Assembly: GCA_016721185.1 (NCBI GenBank)
Contig: JADKIP010000013.1
Coordinates: 285,173 to 349,172, forward strand
Length of the DNA: 64,000 nucleotides
Reading direction: 5' to 3'
DNA from: Candidatus Dechloromonas phosphorivorans
GTDB lineage: Bacteria; Pseudomonadota; Gammaproteobacteria; Burkholderiales; Rhodocyclaceae
Part shown: piece after piece, positions 54,889 through 62,979 of the stretch
How the letters are laid out: each line of letters starts with the position of its first letter
Numbering within the stretch: position 1 is the first letter of the stretch
The notes under the pieces: generated by a model
What the model was told of the DNA's origin: nothing
The model's input: only the letters and a program-made list of their open reading frames with translations
The model's database searches: none
Position numbers and translations under genes: made by a program

Positions 54889-55452
54889 ATGACAACCAGA
54901 CGCAATCTGTTGAAAAGTTTTCTACTCGCGGCCGCTGCCACCGCTTCCCTGGGCGCCGTGAGCAGCCAGGCCGTTGCTGCCAGCGCTGAAGATCTGGACA
55001 AGGATGCGTTGCAGGCTTTGCAGTCGCTTTACAAGTCCAATCCGGCGGCTGAGGCGATCTCCAAGAAAGCCCGCGCGGTGCTCGTTTTCCCGAAAATCCT
55101 TAAGGCCGGGTTGGTTTTTGGCGGTAGCTACGGCGAAGGTGTGCTGCTCAAGGATCAGAAAAACCAGGGTTACTACAACTCGGTTTCCGCCTCCTGGGGT
55201 TGGCAGGCCGGTGCTGAATCCTATGGCTATGTCGTCTTTCTGATGAGCGACAAGGCTGTTAAATATCTGGATAAATCCAAAGGCTGGGAATTTGGTGTCG
55301 GCCCGACCGTGGTTGCCGTGAATGAGGGGATCGCCAAGAATCTCTCAACCTCGACCCTGAAGGATGACGCCTATGCGTTCATCTTCGATCAGTCGGGTTT
55401 GATGGCGAGCTTGAGTATCGAAGGCACCAAGATTTCCCGTATCAAGCGTTAA
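54889..55452 (+). CDS. SYLF (YSC84-type) lipid-binding exported protein
   Basis: A 187-residue protein with an N-terminal signal starting MTTRRNLLKSFLLAAAATAS, a twin-Arg that may use the Tat route, cleaved near AVAAS. The mature part is a SYLF domain: AISKKARAVLVFPKILKAGL, FGGSYGEGVLL, SWGWQAGAESYGYVVFLMS. The bacterial members are thought to bind phosphoinositide-like lipids or the envelope; function is not established. It lies behind the motif at 54725. Confidence 0.8.
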   Translation: MTTRRNLLKSFLLAAAATASLGAVSSQAVAASAEDLDKDALQALQSLYKSNPAAEAISKKARAVLVFPKILKAGLVFGGSYGEGVLLKDQKNQGYYNSVSASWGWQAGAESYGYVVFLMSDKAVKYLDKSKGWEFGVGPTVVAVNEGIAKNLSTSTLKDDAYAFIFDQSGLMASLSIEGTKISRIKR

Positions 55453-55466
55453 TCAGGATCAATGCC

Positions 55467-55503
55467 TCGACACGGTGGCAGACAGTAATCGCCGTTGTGT
55501 CGA
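55467..55503 (+). terminator. Imperfect hairpin after the SYLF gene
   Basis: Arms TCGACACGGTGGC and GCCGTTGTGTCGA pair in 10 of 13 positions with an 11-nt loop, 14 bp after the stop. No T-run follows, so this is a weak terminator candidate only. Confidence 0.3.
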
Positions 55504-55612
55504 TGCTTCCGGCGGGCAGGGCGCGAATTAATCAAGGCCTTGACCGGTGCGCTAGTCCGTCACGGGCGGCGTTGTCACGGTCAACCGTGAAAATCACCCA
55601 ATTTGGAATCTC

Positions 55613-56236
55613 ATGAGCAAGTCGATCAGGCAACTGGCTCGCCACGACCAGTGGGCGCTCGTCCGTCACTTTCTGGCGCTGGCGAATGAAGACCGACGTT
55701 TGCGCTTTGGCGCAACGATCAGCGATTACGCTATCCGCAATTACGTTGCCAGCATCAATTTTGATCGTGATGCCGTATTTGGCGTGCTCGACAGTCATCT
55801 GCAACTGATCGCGGTCCTGCATCTGGCGAGCGAGCACGGCAACGCCGAGCTTGGCGTTTCGGTGCTGCAAAATCATCGTGATCAGGGCATCGGTACGTCG
55901 CTGCTGAAACGCGCCAAAAAACATGCGCGTAACCGGGGCCGGCACGAACTGCTGGCCAATTGCCTGACTGAAAACCGGCCAATGATGCATCTGGCGAGAA
56001 AAACCGGCATGGAAATCACCATTGACGCCGCTGAGGCGATGGCCTGTTTGAACTTAATGCCCGCCGACGTATCCAGTCAGGTAAGCGAAACATTTGAACA
56101 ACGGGTTGCATTTTTCAATCACGCGCTGAAATGCCGCCTGGCAGAAGCCCGATACATCGCCAAAGGCCTGGCTGGTGGTCAGAATCGACGGAGTCCTCAG
56201 CGCCCTAACTTTCTCAACCTCTTAGCGAAACCATGA
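55613..56236 (+). CDS. GNAT-family acetyltransferase
   Basis: A 207-residue protein. The GNAT core is in the middle: LIAVLHLASEHGNAELGVSV, then QNHRDQGIGTSLLKRAKKHA (acetyl-CoA pyrophosphate loop), and HELLANCLTENRPMMHLARK. The N-terminal lead (LARHDQWALVRHFLALANED, then RRLRFGATISDYAI) is shared by a group of stress-linked GNAT proteins. Its substrate is unknown. The stop overlaps the next start (ATGA). Confidence 0.8.
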   Translation: MSKSIRQLARHDQWALVRHFLALANEDRRLRFGATISDYAIRNYVASINFDRDAVFGVLDSHLQLIAVLHLASEHGNAELGVSVLQNHRDQGIGTSLLKRAKKHARNRGRHELLANCLTENRPMMHLARKTGMEITIDAAEAMACLNLMPADVSSQVSETFEQRVAFFNHALKCRLAEARYIAKGLAGGQNRRSPQRPNFLNLLAKP

Positions 56237-56856
56237 TCAAACCGACCTTTTTTGCCCTCTTATTTACCTTATCTACTTTGGGAGGCGCTGCCATGGCGAC
56301 CGAAGAACCGCCTTACACCGCCACGCTGCAGGACGGCGCCTTTGAGGTGCGTGAATATCCGGCCCTGATTGCCGCGGAAGTGACGGTAACGGGTGATCGC
56401 AGCGAAGCGGTCAGTGCCGGATTCAGATTGCTGGCCGGTTATATTTTTGGGGGTAATACCCGCCAGCAAAGCATTGCCATGACCGCACCGGTCGTTCAGG
56501 CGCCGTCTGCAGGTGAATCAATTCCGATGACGGCGCCGGTCACGCAAAGCGGTGATGCGTCGGGCTGGGTGATTCGTTTCATCATGCCGCAGGCCTATAC
56601 GCTGGAAACGTTGCCGACCCCGAATGACTCCAAAGTTCACTTGACGACCTTGCCACCGACCCGCTTTGCCGTCGTGCGATTCTCCGGCCTGGCTTATGAG
56701 TCGGATATTGCGCAGAAGACGGCCGAGCTCAATGCTTTTATCGCCAAACAGGCGTTGACCGCAGCAGGCCCGCCCGCCTTGGCGCGCTACAACCCGCCGT
56801 GGACGCTGTGGTTTCTTCGCCGCAATGAAGTGATGATTCCGCTGGCGCACCCCTGA
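56233..56856 (+). CDS. Exported SOUL heme-binding family protein
   Basis: A 207-residue protein with a signal peptide (cleavage near GGAAMATEE) and a SOUL domain: FEVREYPALIAAEVTV, FRLLAGYIFGGNTR, SIAMTAPVV and SIPMTAPVTQ, ending YNPPWTLWFLRRNEVMIPL. The paired TAPV motifs are family hallmarks. SOUL proteins bind heme or tetrapyrroles in some cases. The overlap with the GNAT gene suggests joint expression. Confidence 0.87.
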   Translation: MIKPTFFALLFTLSTLGGAAMATEEPPYTATLQDGAFEVREYPALIAAEVTVTGDRSEAVSAGFRLLAGYIFGGNTRQQSIAMTAPVVQAPSAGESIPMTAPVTQSGDASGWVIRFIMPQAYTLETLPTPNDSKVHLTTLPPTRFAVVRFSGLAYESDIAQKTAELNAFIAKQALTAAGPPALARYNPPWTLWFLRRNEVMIPLAHP

Positions 56857-57050
56857 TTGATCGCGCTGCCTGATGTGGACTTATGGGGCTGTAGCGTACA
56901 GATTGCCGGGGATTCGCTAACGCGGCGACAAACTCGGCAACGCGCGCAGTAATGCACGTTGTTAGCCAACAAAGGCTGGCCAACAACAAGTACACGCCGG
57001 CAATGAGAGGCTGATGCATAATTTGCCCTCCATTTTTTGTCGAGCCCACC

Positions 57051-57551
57051 ATGCGCCAAATTCCGTTTGCTTTGCTGCTTGTTTCCGCCATCGCCAGCGC
57101 GGCCCCTCCGCCGGCCGAGTTTGATCAGGCGAAATTTGAAAAGCGCTTTCGGGCGGCTGACAAAAACCAGAATGGCAAACTTTCGCGCGACGAGGCCTAC
57201 GCAGCGTTTCCGCGCGCGCCGGAGTTTTTCGATGAAATCGATGCCAATCGTGACGGTGCCATCACGCTGGGCGAGGTAAAAAAAGCGGCGGATAAACGGG
57301 TCGATGCGGCGGTCAACGCCAGTAAAACCGGGAACCGCTATCGCCTGCCCGCTGAGCCGGGTGTGGCTACCGTTACTCCCGGCGCTGGGTCAGAGGTCAG
57401 CCCATCGACCTTTGCAAGTCGCGAGGAAGCCCGGCGCTACCATCGTTACGACTACTACGAATCGCTTGCCGATGAGCGGGAAGCAGAAAAATTGCGCGGC
57501 CAGCCGACCCCCAATGTTGAGCCCGTGCCGGCGCTTAAAAAATCATTCTGA
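57051..57551 (+). CDS. Exported EF-hand protein
   Basis: A 166-residue protein with a signal peptide (first about 18 residues). Two EF-hand loops are visible: ADKNQNGKLSRDEA (about 37-50) and IDANRDGAITLGEV (about 63-76), both with the expected Ca ligands. The remaining C-terminal half is polar and low in complexity. It is likely a periplasmic calcium sensor or buffer; partner unknown. The 194 bp before it hold no clear gene. Confidence 0.78.
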   Translation: MRQIPFALLLVSAIASAAPPPAEFDQAKFEKRFRAADKNQNGKLSRDEAYAAFPRAPEFFDEIDANRDGAITLGEVKKAADKRVDAAVNASKTGNRYRLPAEPGVATVTPGAGSEVSPSTFASREEARRYHRYDYYESLADEREAEKLRGQPTPNVEPVPALKKSF

Positions 57552-57633
57552 TCGTGTAAGCAGGTCGGTCGGGAAAGCCGATCTGGTATTGCAGGCTGTC
57601 TGGCGCTTCAGTGGGGAGCCATCCCCCTCCCAA

Positions 57634-57654
57634 CCTCCCCCTTGAAAGGGGAGG
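57634..57654. repeat. CT/AG-rich hairpin of a dispersed type
   Basis: CCTCCCCCTT and AAGGGGAGG pair around a 2-nt gap, preceded by CCCCCTCCCAA. This sequence type recurs in many bacterial genomes as a dispersed intergenic repeat (recall). It is not followed by a T-run, so it is probably not an intrinsic terminator. Confidence 0.4.
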
Positions 57655-57699
57655 AGCCGTTAGGGGCCCGCTGATTAATTCGTCATCCCCGCGCAGGCG

Positions 57700-58992
57700 C
57701 ACTACTGTCCGGGATATTTTCAGATGACGCTCTGAAGGCGTTGCGGCATCTGGTTGAAAGGGGTAAACCCCTGAGCGCCAACTCAACAACCGGATGCCGC
57801 AACATGTTCAGGATAAGCCGAATGCAGGAAATATTGAAGGGACTGCCCCGAGGTGCGTTTGATCGTCTGGTATCGGAACACCAGGCCGACAAATACAGCA
57901 AAGGCTTTGGCTGCTGGGACCAACTGGTGGCAATGCTCTACGGCCATCTCAGTGGCGCCGAGAGTCTTCGTCAGCCCGAAGCGGGCTTCAACAGCCAAAG
58001 CAACCATCACTATCATCTGGGTACCGGTCCCGTCCGCCGTTCGACGCTGGCCGAAGCCAATGGCCGCCGCGGGGCAGTGGTCTTTGAGCAGGCGGCCCGC
58101 CTGCTGATGGGGCAGGCCAGCCGCCAGTTGCGCCGGAAAGCCAGGAACTGCTGTATCTGCTCGATTCCACATCGATCACCCTGAAGGGGCCGGGGTTCGA
58201 TGCCTGGACGCAGGGCAACAGCACGCGCAATACCCAGGGCATCAAGTTGCATCTGCTGTATGCCGCCCATGAACAAATCCCCCTGCAGCACAGCTTCACT
58301 GCCGCCAACGTCAATGACGTTTCGGAAGGTATCAAGCTACCGATTGAGCGTGGTGCCACTTACGTCTTTGACAAGGGTTACTGCGACTACAACTGGTGGG
58401 CCAACATTGATGCCCAGCATGCTCGCTTCGTCACCCGCTTCAAATACAACGCTGCCCTGCGCGTTGACACCTCACGGCCCATCGCTGCGGCAGATCGCGA
58501 CACGATTCTGGAAGATCAGATCGTGCGCTTCGCCTACCGACATCAGGGCGGTGGCAGGCGCAATCGCTACGAGAAGCCACTCCGGCGCATCGTCGTCGCT
58601 CGGCCTGACAAGGAGCGCCCTTTGATCCTCGCGACCAATGACCCAGACACCCCGGCTTCGGTCATCGCCCAGCACTACAAGGATCGCTGGCAGATCGAGT
58701 TGTTCTTCAAATGGATCAAGCAGCACCTGAAGATCAAACGTTTCCTCGGACGCAGCGAGAACGCCGTGCGCATCCAGATACTGTGCACTCATCAGCTACC
58801 TCCTGCTGGCCCTCTACAAGAAGGCGCACGCCTTCACCGGCAGTTGTGGATGCTCCTCGCAACAGCGCGCGCTTCACTGTTCCAACGCCCCTCTCTCGAA
58901 GTTGCACGCGACCAGAGACGACGAGAACAACGCCTCGCTTTCTCTCAACGACAGCCCGGATTGTTCGCATGAATTTATTCCGGACAGTAGTG
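57700..58992 (+). mobile_element. IS4-family insertion sequence
   Basis: A 1293-bp element. The ends are perfect inverted repeats: CACTACTGTCCGG at the left (57700-57712) and CCGGACAGTAGTG at the right (58980-58992), and the outer bases GCG/CGC extend the palindrome. The flanking 10 bp are CGCGCAGGCG (57690-57699) and CGCGTCGGCG (58993-59002), an 8/10 match that fits a target-site duplication. It carries one transposase gene, now frameshifted. The insertion lies inside a REP-like palindromic repeat. Confidence 0.85.
57741..58972 (+). pseudogene. IS4-type transposase, broken by frameshifts
   Basis: The N-terminal part (MQEILKGLPRGAFDRLVSEH ... GHLSGAESLRQPE) is read in one frame to about 58135. 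The expected continuation QELLYLLDSTSITLKGPGFD is in another frame, and the DDE-type core (ATYVFDKGYCDY, HYKDRWQIELFFKWIKQHLK) follows in that frame. Near 58787 the expected ISYLLLALYKKAHAF is in a third frame for about 60 bp, then LWMLLATARASLFQRP returns to the second. So at least three single-base changes disable it, unless they are sequence errors. Confidence 0.8.
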
Positions 58993-59002
58993 CGCGTCGG
59001 CG

Positions 59003-59056
59003 GGGATCCAGTACCTTGTTTTACTTGGGTTCCCGCCTACGCGGGAACGACGAGAT
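59003..59056. repeat. REP-like palindromic repeat, right part
   Basis: GTTCCCGC (59029-59036) and GCGGGAAC (59041-59048) form an 8-bp hairpin with loop CTAC, followed by GACGAGATGAAT. On the other side of the IS, TTCGTCATCCCCGCGCAGGCG (ending 57699) and GGGGATCCAG (59003-59012) would join into a matching half. Together they look like an inverted pair of REP-type units that the IS entered. Confidence 0.55.
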
Positions 59057-59110
59057 GAATTAAATCAGCGGTTACTTAGCGAAAATCCAATGGCATTCTG
59101 GCCTGCTGCC

Positions 59111-60598
59111 TCAGCCATCCACGCCATAGAAGTAAATCCCGTCCCGTCCTCTGTCCTTGGCCCGATACATGGCGATATCCGCCAGCTTGAGGACTTCCTC
59201 TTCGCTTTGGTCGTGGTTCATGAACAGAATGACGCCGATGCTCGCTGTGCAGCGGTGATTGACTGTCTGTGAAGTGGCATCTTTCGAGGTTTTTTCAAGT
59301 TCATACGCTTGTGCAATCGTGGCGCGAATTTTTTCAGCGATGATCCCGGCGTCAATAACCGATTTTCCCAGATCGACGTCCAGTTCGCCGAGGACGACGA
59401 CAAACTCATCGCCGCCAAAGCGGGCAACGGTGTCGATTTCCCGCACGCAATCACTGATTCGTTGCCCCGCCTGAATCAACAGTTGATCGCCGATCACATG
59501 GCCATGTGCGTCATTCAATGACTTGAAATTATCCAGGTCGAGAAACATCAACGCGCCATATTGGCCGCTGCGCTTGCTGGCTGCCATGGCTTGTTGCAGG
59601 CGGTCGTTCAGCGTCAGGCGGTTGGGGAGTTTGGTCAGGGCGTCGTAGAAGGCCAGGCGATGAATTTTCCGCTCGGCCTCTTTGCGCTCGGTGACATCAT
59701 TTGAGATAACGACGACATATTGGGTTTTCCCCACGGCGTCCCAGGCAACGCCGCCACGGGATTCCATGATCCGGACACTGCCGTCTGGCAGTAAAAAACG
59801 ATATTCCAGCAGTTGCCCGATACCTGAAGCCACGGTTTCGGAGAAAGCCTGCATGACGCGCTGGCGGTCGTCCGGATGAATTTCCAGAAAGCTGTTCGTG
59901 CCGATGCTGTCACGCGGCCCAAGCAGGCGCTCGTAGGATGGGCTGTTGTAGATCCGTTGCCCCTTGGCATCAAGGACCGCGACGAAACCATCGAGACGTT
60001 CGGCGATCACCCGGAAGAGGTGTTCCTGATCGCGCAAACGCTTTTCCGCATCCTTGCGCGCCGTGATGTCGGTCATGGCGACATGGACAACAAAATTTTC
60101 GGGCTCACGCCGGACAGCCAGGCAATCAAGACGCAGATCAATCAGGTTGAGATCATTTCGGACCAGCCTGAACTCCGCCTTGCCATCACCGCCTTGGCGC
60201 ACCACAGACTGGAAGAATTGGCGCCAGCGTTCGCTGTCTTCGCGGCTGACAAAGGCTGAAAAATCACGCTTGAGCAAGCCGCTTCGATCAAGGCCGAAGA
60301 GCTGGGCGCCTGTCATGTTTATTTCGGCGATTTCCCCCGTTGGGGTGAGCGTCAGGTAGCCGACCGGGGAAAGTTCATAGAGGTCGAGGTAGCGATTGTG
60401 GGAGGTTTCAAGCGCGGCGTGGGCTTGTTTCAACGACTCGCCCTGCATCTCCATTTCGATCTGATGGACTTGCAGTTCATGAATCAGTTTTGTTTGATCC
60501 AAGGCGTTGCCATTGGTTTCTCTGCTGGCTGCAATCTCCTCAAGACGCGCTTCAGCCGCGAGGCGAAGCTTGTTAGTGCGTTTTGGTGATTTTGACAA
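59111..60598 (-). CDS. PAS-PAS-GGDEF diguanylate cyclase
   Basis: A 495-residue cytoplasmic protein. The N-terminal lead LIHELQVHQIEMEMQGESLK is nearly the same as that in the Crp-PAS-GGDEF protein at 45489. Two PAS domains (about 65-180 and 190-310) precede an intact GGDEF domain (about 325-490) with ARFGGDEFVVVLGE and the I-site REID five residues earlier. It should make c-di-GMP with product feedback. No membrane helix or EAL domain is present. The start is TTG with GGGAAAG upstream. Confidence 0.92.
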   Translation of the reverse strand: MSKSPKRTNKLRLAAEARLEEIAASRETNGNALDQTKLIHELQVHQIEMEMQGESLKQAHAALETSHNRYLDLYELSPVGYLTLTPTGEIAEINMTGAQLFGLDRSGLLKRDFSAFVSREDSERWRQFFQSVVRQGGDGKAEFRLVRNDLNLIDLRLDCLAVRREPENFVVHVAMTDITARKDAEKRLRDQEHLFRVIAERLDGFVAVLDAKGQRIYNSPSYERLLGPRDSIGTNSFLEIHPDDRQRVMQAFSETVASGIGQLLEYRFLLPDGSVRIMESRGGVAWDAVGKTQYVVVISNDVTERKEAERKIHRLAFYDALTKLPNRLTLNDRLQQAMAASKRSGQYGALMFLDLDNFKSLNDAHGHVIGDQLLIQAGQRISDCVREIDTVARFGGDEFVVVLGELDVDLGKSVIDAGIIAEKIRATIAQAYELEKTSKDATSQTVNHRCTASIGVILFMNHDQSEEEVLKLADIAMYRAKDRGRDGIYFYGVDG

Positions 60599-60917
60599 TT
60601 TATCTTTCCCTGATTGATTGTTTGAATAATGTCATTTATTTTCAGGGTCAAGATTAATTTAAAACCGGGTTTTTGAATGTTCGGTATCGCGCATAAGCCC
60701 TCCCTAATTTATTGATTTGCGCTAATGTCAATTGGATTGTGAGCTGGCTTTTTTGAGGCGCCACTGAGCTATGGCTCATAGGGGTATCTGCTCAGGCCGT
60801 TCGTGCGCTAGCGAACGGATGCGTCAGGCGTGAAGGTCTAAGCTGGCTGTTCAACCCCAGCCAAACCAATCAATGGTTACACAGGGATTTTTCCCCGAAT
60901 TATTCAAAGGAATTTCC
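60599..60917. other. Divergent intergenic region
   Basis: A 319-bp interval between the diguanylate cyclase and the collagen-like lipoprotein. No gene is seen. The first 130 bp are AT-rich and may hold the cyclase promoter. TCGTGCGCTAGCGAAC lies at 60801-60816; CGTTCG (60798-60803) and CGAACG (60812-60817) make it a 20-bp interrupted palindrome. AAAGGAA lies just before the lipoprotein start. Confidence 0.5.
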
Positions 60918-61199
60918 ATGAAATATTCTGTTCTCTTATCCGCATTACTGGTGGCGCTGACCTTGAGCGCTTGTGACAAACCCGCAGTCGTCACGCCGAC
61001 GGTGGTTACTGTGCCGGTGCCTGGCCCGGCTGGACCGACCGGCGCTACCGGCTCGACTGGATCAACCGGTCAAACCGGCACAACGGGCGAAACCGGTTCC
61101 GCCGGTGAGAAAGGCAAGACGGGAGAAGCCGGTAAAACGGGCGGCGATACCATCGTTGTCGTTCCTGCCCCGGCGCCTGAACCAGCGCCTGCGCGCTAA
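60918..61199 (+). CDS. Lipoprotein with a collagen-like Gly-X-Y repeat
   Basis: A 93-residue lipoprotein. The start MKYSVLLSALLVALTLSACD follows AAAGGAA; a lipobox LSAC gives lipid attachment. From about residue 35 there are roughly fourteen Gly-X-X triplets in a row, such as GPAGPTGATGSTGSTGQTG and GEKGKTGEAGKTGG, then a Val/Pro/Ala-rich end. Proteins of this sort can form short collagen-like trimers; the role here is unknown. A motif at 60801 lies upstream. Confidence 0.78.
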   Translation: MKYSVLLSALLVALTLSACDKPAVVTPTVVTVPVPGPAGPTGATGSTGSTGQTGTTGETGSAGEKGKTGEAGKTGGDTIVVVPAPAPEPAPAR

Positions 61200-61206
61200 T
61201 CACTGA

Positions 61207-61232
61207 AGGGCAGGCCGCTCGCGACCTGCCCT
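61207..61232 (+). terminator. Hairpin after the collagen-like lipoprotein
   Basis: AGGGCAGG (61207-61214) and CCTGCCCT (61225-61232) form a perfect 8-bp stem with a 10-nt loop, 7 bp past the stop. No T-run follows directly. A second pair, AAAACTGC (61243-61250) and GCAGTTTT (61266-61273), is followed by more T and overlaps the end of the converging lipoprotein gene. Confidence 0.5.
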
Positions 61233-61240
61233 GCAAAACC

Positions 61241-61945
61241 TCAAAACTGCGGCTTTAATGGGCTTGCAGTTTTTTTTTCGTGCGGGTTTTGGGCTTCTTC
61301 TGCGGTCGACCGCAAATTCAGGGCAATTTCCTGGCAAAAAATGGCCAGCTTTTCCAGCCCGGCCTGCACTGCAAGATTGGCCGCAACCACCCCGGCGTAG
61401 GGAGTTTCGCTGGTGGCAATCACTGATTCGTTGAATTCACGCGAGGCGATCACCTGACGGCTGGTGGTGTCGACGAGGTAAGCGCGCAGCGTGAACACCA
61501 CGCGGCCGGGCTGGGCGCTCAGGTCGTGCTGCAAGCGGATGATTTCAGTGTGCAGCCTGAGTTCGCCAGTCGCGGCGCTGGGCGTCAGGATCACGGCCCG
61601 GAAGGCGCCGGTATTTTCGATGGCGCTAACGATCAGCGGCGCCAGCATACGGGCCGGCGTGTCCACCCATTCGCTCTGGGCATAGTATTCAAGCAGATGC
61701 GGCTGGCGCACATAGCTGATGCGCTGGCTGTCGAAACCAGATGCGGCGCGCGGCGGATTGACGATCAGGGTCGGCCCTTGTTTTGACGCTGGCGTTGGCG
61801 CGACATTGAGTCCGGCCTGGTCGAGCGAGTAGCGCTGGGGTTGCTCGGCGGGCGTGGGCAGCAGCGAGCCACAGGCGCTGAGCAGGGCGAGCGAGAGTGC
61901 GGCGGCGCTGAGCCGAAAGGCGTGGGTTATTGCGGGTTTGATCAT
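61241..61945 (-). CDS. ABC-type transport auxiliary lipoprotein
   Basis: A 234-residue outer-membrane lipoprotein of the PqiC/ABC_trans_aux group. It starts MIKPAITHAFRLSAAALSLA with lipobox LLSAC, then has PQRYSLDQAG, ISYVRQPHLLEYYAQSEWVD and ELRLHTEIIRLQHDL. Proteins of this kind work with MCE-type lipid transporters, as the gene order here shows. The frame is open into the upstream MCE gene, but only because that gene is frameshifted; I treat the ATG at 61945 as the true start. Confidence 0.85.
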   Translation of the reverse strand: MIKPAITHAFRLSAAALSLALLSACGSLLPTPAEQPQRYSLDQAGLNVAPTPASKQGPTLIVNPPRAASGFDSQRISYVRQPHLLEYYAQSEWVDTPARMLAPLIVSAIENTGAFRAVILTPSAATGELRLHTEIIRLQHDLSAQPGRVVFTLRAYLVDTTSRQVIASREFNESVIATSETPYAGVVAANLAVQAGLEKLAIFCQEIALNLRSTAEEAQNPHEKKTASPLKPQF

Positions 61946-61947
61946 GG

Positions 61948-62923
61948 TTACGGTTTTCCGGTTTGATCCGGTTGATGATCCGGTTGATGATCCGGGTGCG
62001 GATTCGCCGGGGCCGGCTGGCGCCGCAGGGCGCCCGAAAAGGAGGCTGGCCGGGTTGCGTTCGGTCTGTTCGGTCAGGCGGCGCAGCGAGGTCGACAGCG
62101 TACTCAGTTCGCCGAGCAGACGTTCGAATTCGGGCAACGTTTCCGTGCTGAAGCGCTGGACATCGCTGCCGATGGTATCGACCGTTTTGCCGGCGCTGGC
62201 GCTGGTCTTGGCCACTTCGTTGCCCATGTTTTCAATGGCCGCAGCGCTGCGGTCGATTCGGGCCAGCATCGGGTCGAGTTTGCCGAGGCCTTTGCGGTGT
62301 GTTTCAAGGGTGCGGGCGGCGTTGACCAGGGCTGGCATCGAGCTTGTCATTACGCGCCGCAATGGTGTGGGCAATGCAGCAATGTCGGCCAGCGCGTTTT
62401 TGAGCGAGGCCTGGTTTTCGCTGCTAAGCATGGCGTTGATTTTGTTTGACGTGCCATCCAGCTTGGCGAGCACGGAAGTCAGCACGTTTTCCAGCCGTGC
62501 GCTGAGGACGGGGCGGTCCGGATGATCGGGTATTCGTTGCCCGGTAGCGTGCCTAGCGGCGGCGAATTGCGTGTTCCGCCGCTCAGTTCGACATAGGCAA
62601 TGCCGGTCAGCCCCTGCGTTTTGAGAACCGCCACCGTGTCTTCCTTGATCGGGGTATCGCGTTCGATCGCGAAGATCAGAATCACCCGCCCCGGGTTGGC
62701 CAGGTCGAGGTGGATTTCCGCACTTTGCCGACGTCGACGCCGCTGTATTTGACTGGCGCATTCAGATTAAGGCCGGCGACCGATTCGTCTTCAGGGCCAT
62801 ATGCAAGTCATACGATTTCGTGAAGGCGCCGCCCGAGGCGAGCCAGAGCACCACCCCGACCATCAGCGCGCCAAGGAGCAGGACAAAGCCGCCGACCAGC
62901 GTGTAATTTACTTTTGTTTCCAT
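61948..62923 (-). pseudogene. MCE (MlaD/PqiB-like) protein, frameshifted
   Basis: Start METKVNYTLVGGFVLLLGAL at 62923 gives one membrane helix, followed by GLNLNAPVKYSGVDVGKVR and ILIFAIERDTPIKEDTVAVL of the MCE domain, then a helical tail (RLENVLTSVLAKLDGTSNK onward). These pieces are in different frames: changes are needed near 62800, 62718, 62510 and 62030. The natural end is DQTGKP and a TAA at 61948-61950, two bp before the lipoprotein gene. The domain order is normal for a periplasmic lipid-binding MCE subunit if the shifts are repaired. Confidence 0.78.
61965..61995. repeat. 12-bp tandem repeat in the MCE gene tail
   Basis: GATGATCCGGTT is repeated about 2.6 times. On the minus strand in the natural frame it codes for Asp-His-Gln-Pro units (DHQP). 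It is a low-complexity tail and a place where slippage is likely. Confidence 0.6.
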
Positions 62924-62953
62924 GATGGCCTTGTGTTGGGTTCGCTGCGTGGG

Positions 62954-62977
62954 GTTGAGGTTGAGGTTGAGGTTGAG
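62954..62977. repeat. Hexanucleotide repeat between the ATPase and MCE genes
   Basis: Four copies of GTTGAG in a row lie between the ATPase stop (62980) and the MCE start (62923). They are untranslated in the expected frames, and may vary in copy number. Confidence 0.6.
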
Positions 62978-62979
62978 GT

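Noticed and set aside
57552..57699. Possible small RNA or gene after the EF-hand gene
   Set aside because: Only a dispersed-type hairpin and the REP-like half were seen; no promoter or terminator pair.
61241..62761. A single 506-residue fusion of an MCE tail and a lipoprotein
   Set aside because: The first 90 residues are out-of-frame sequence, the join has a lipobox start with its own ATG, and the MCE frame has a natural TAA two bp before that ATG.
61965..62977. Short tandem repeats considered as a CRISPR array
   Set aside because: Units are 6 or 12 bp without spacers and lie in or beside coding sequence.
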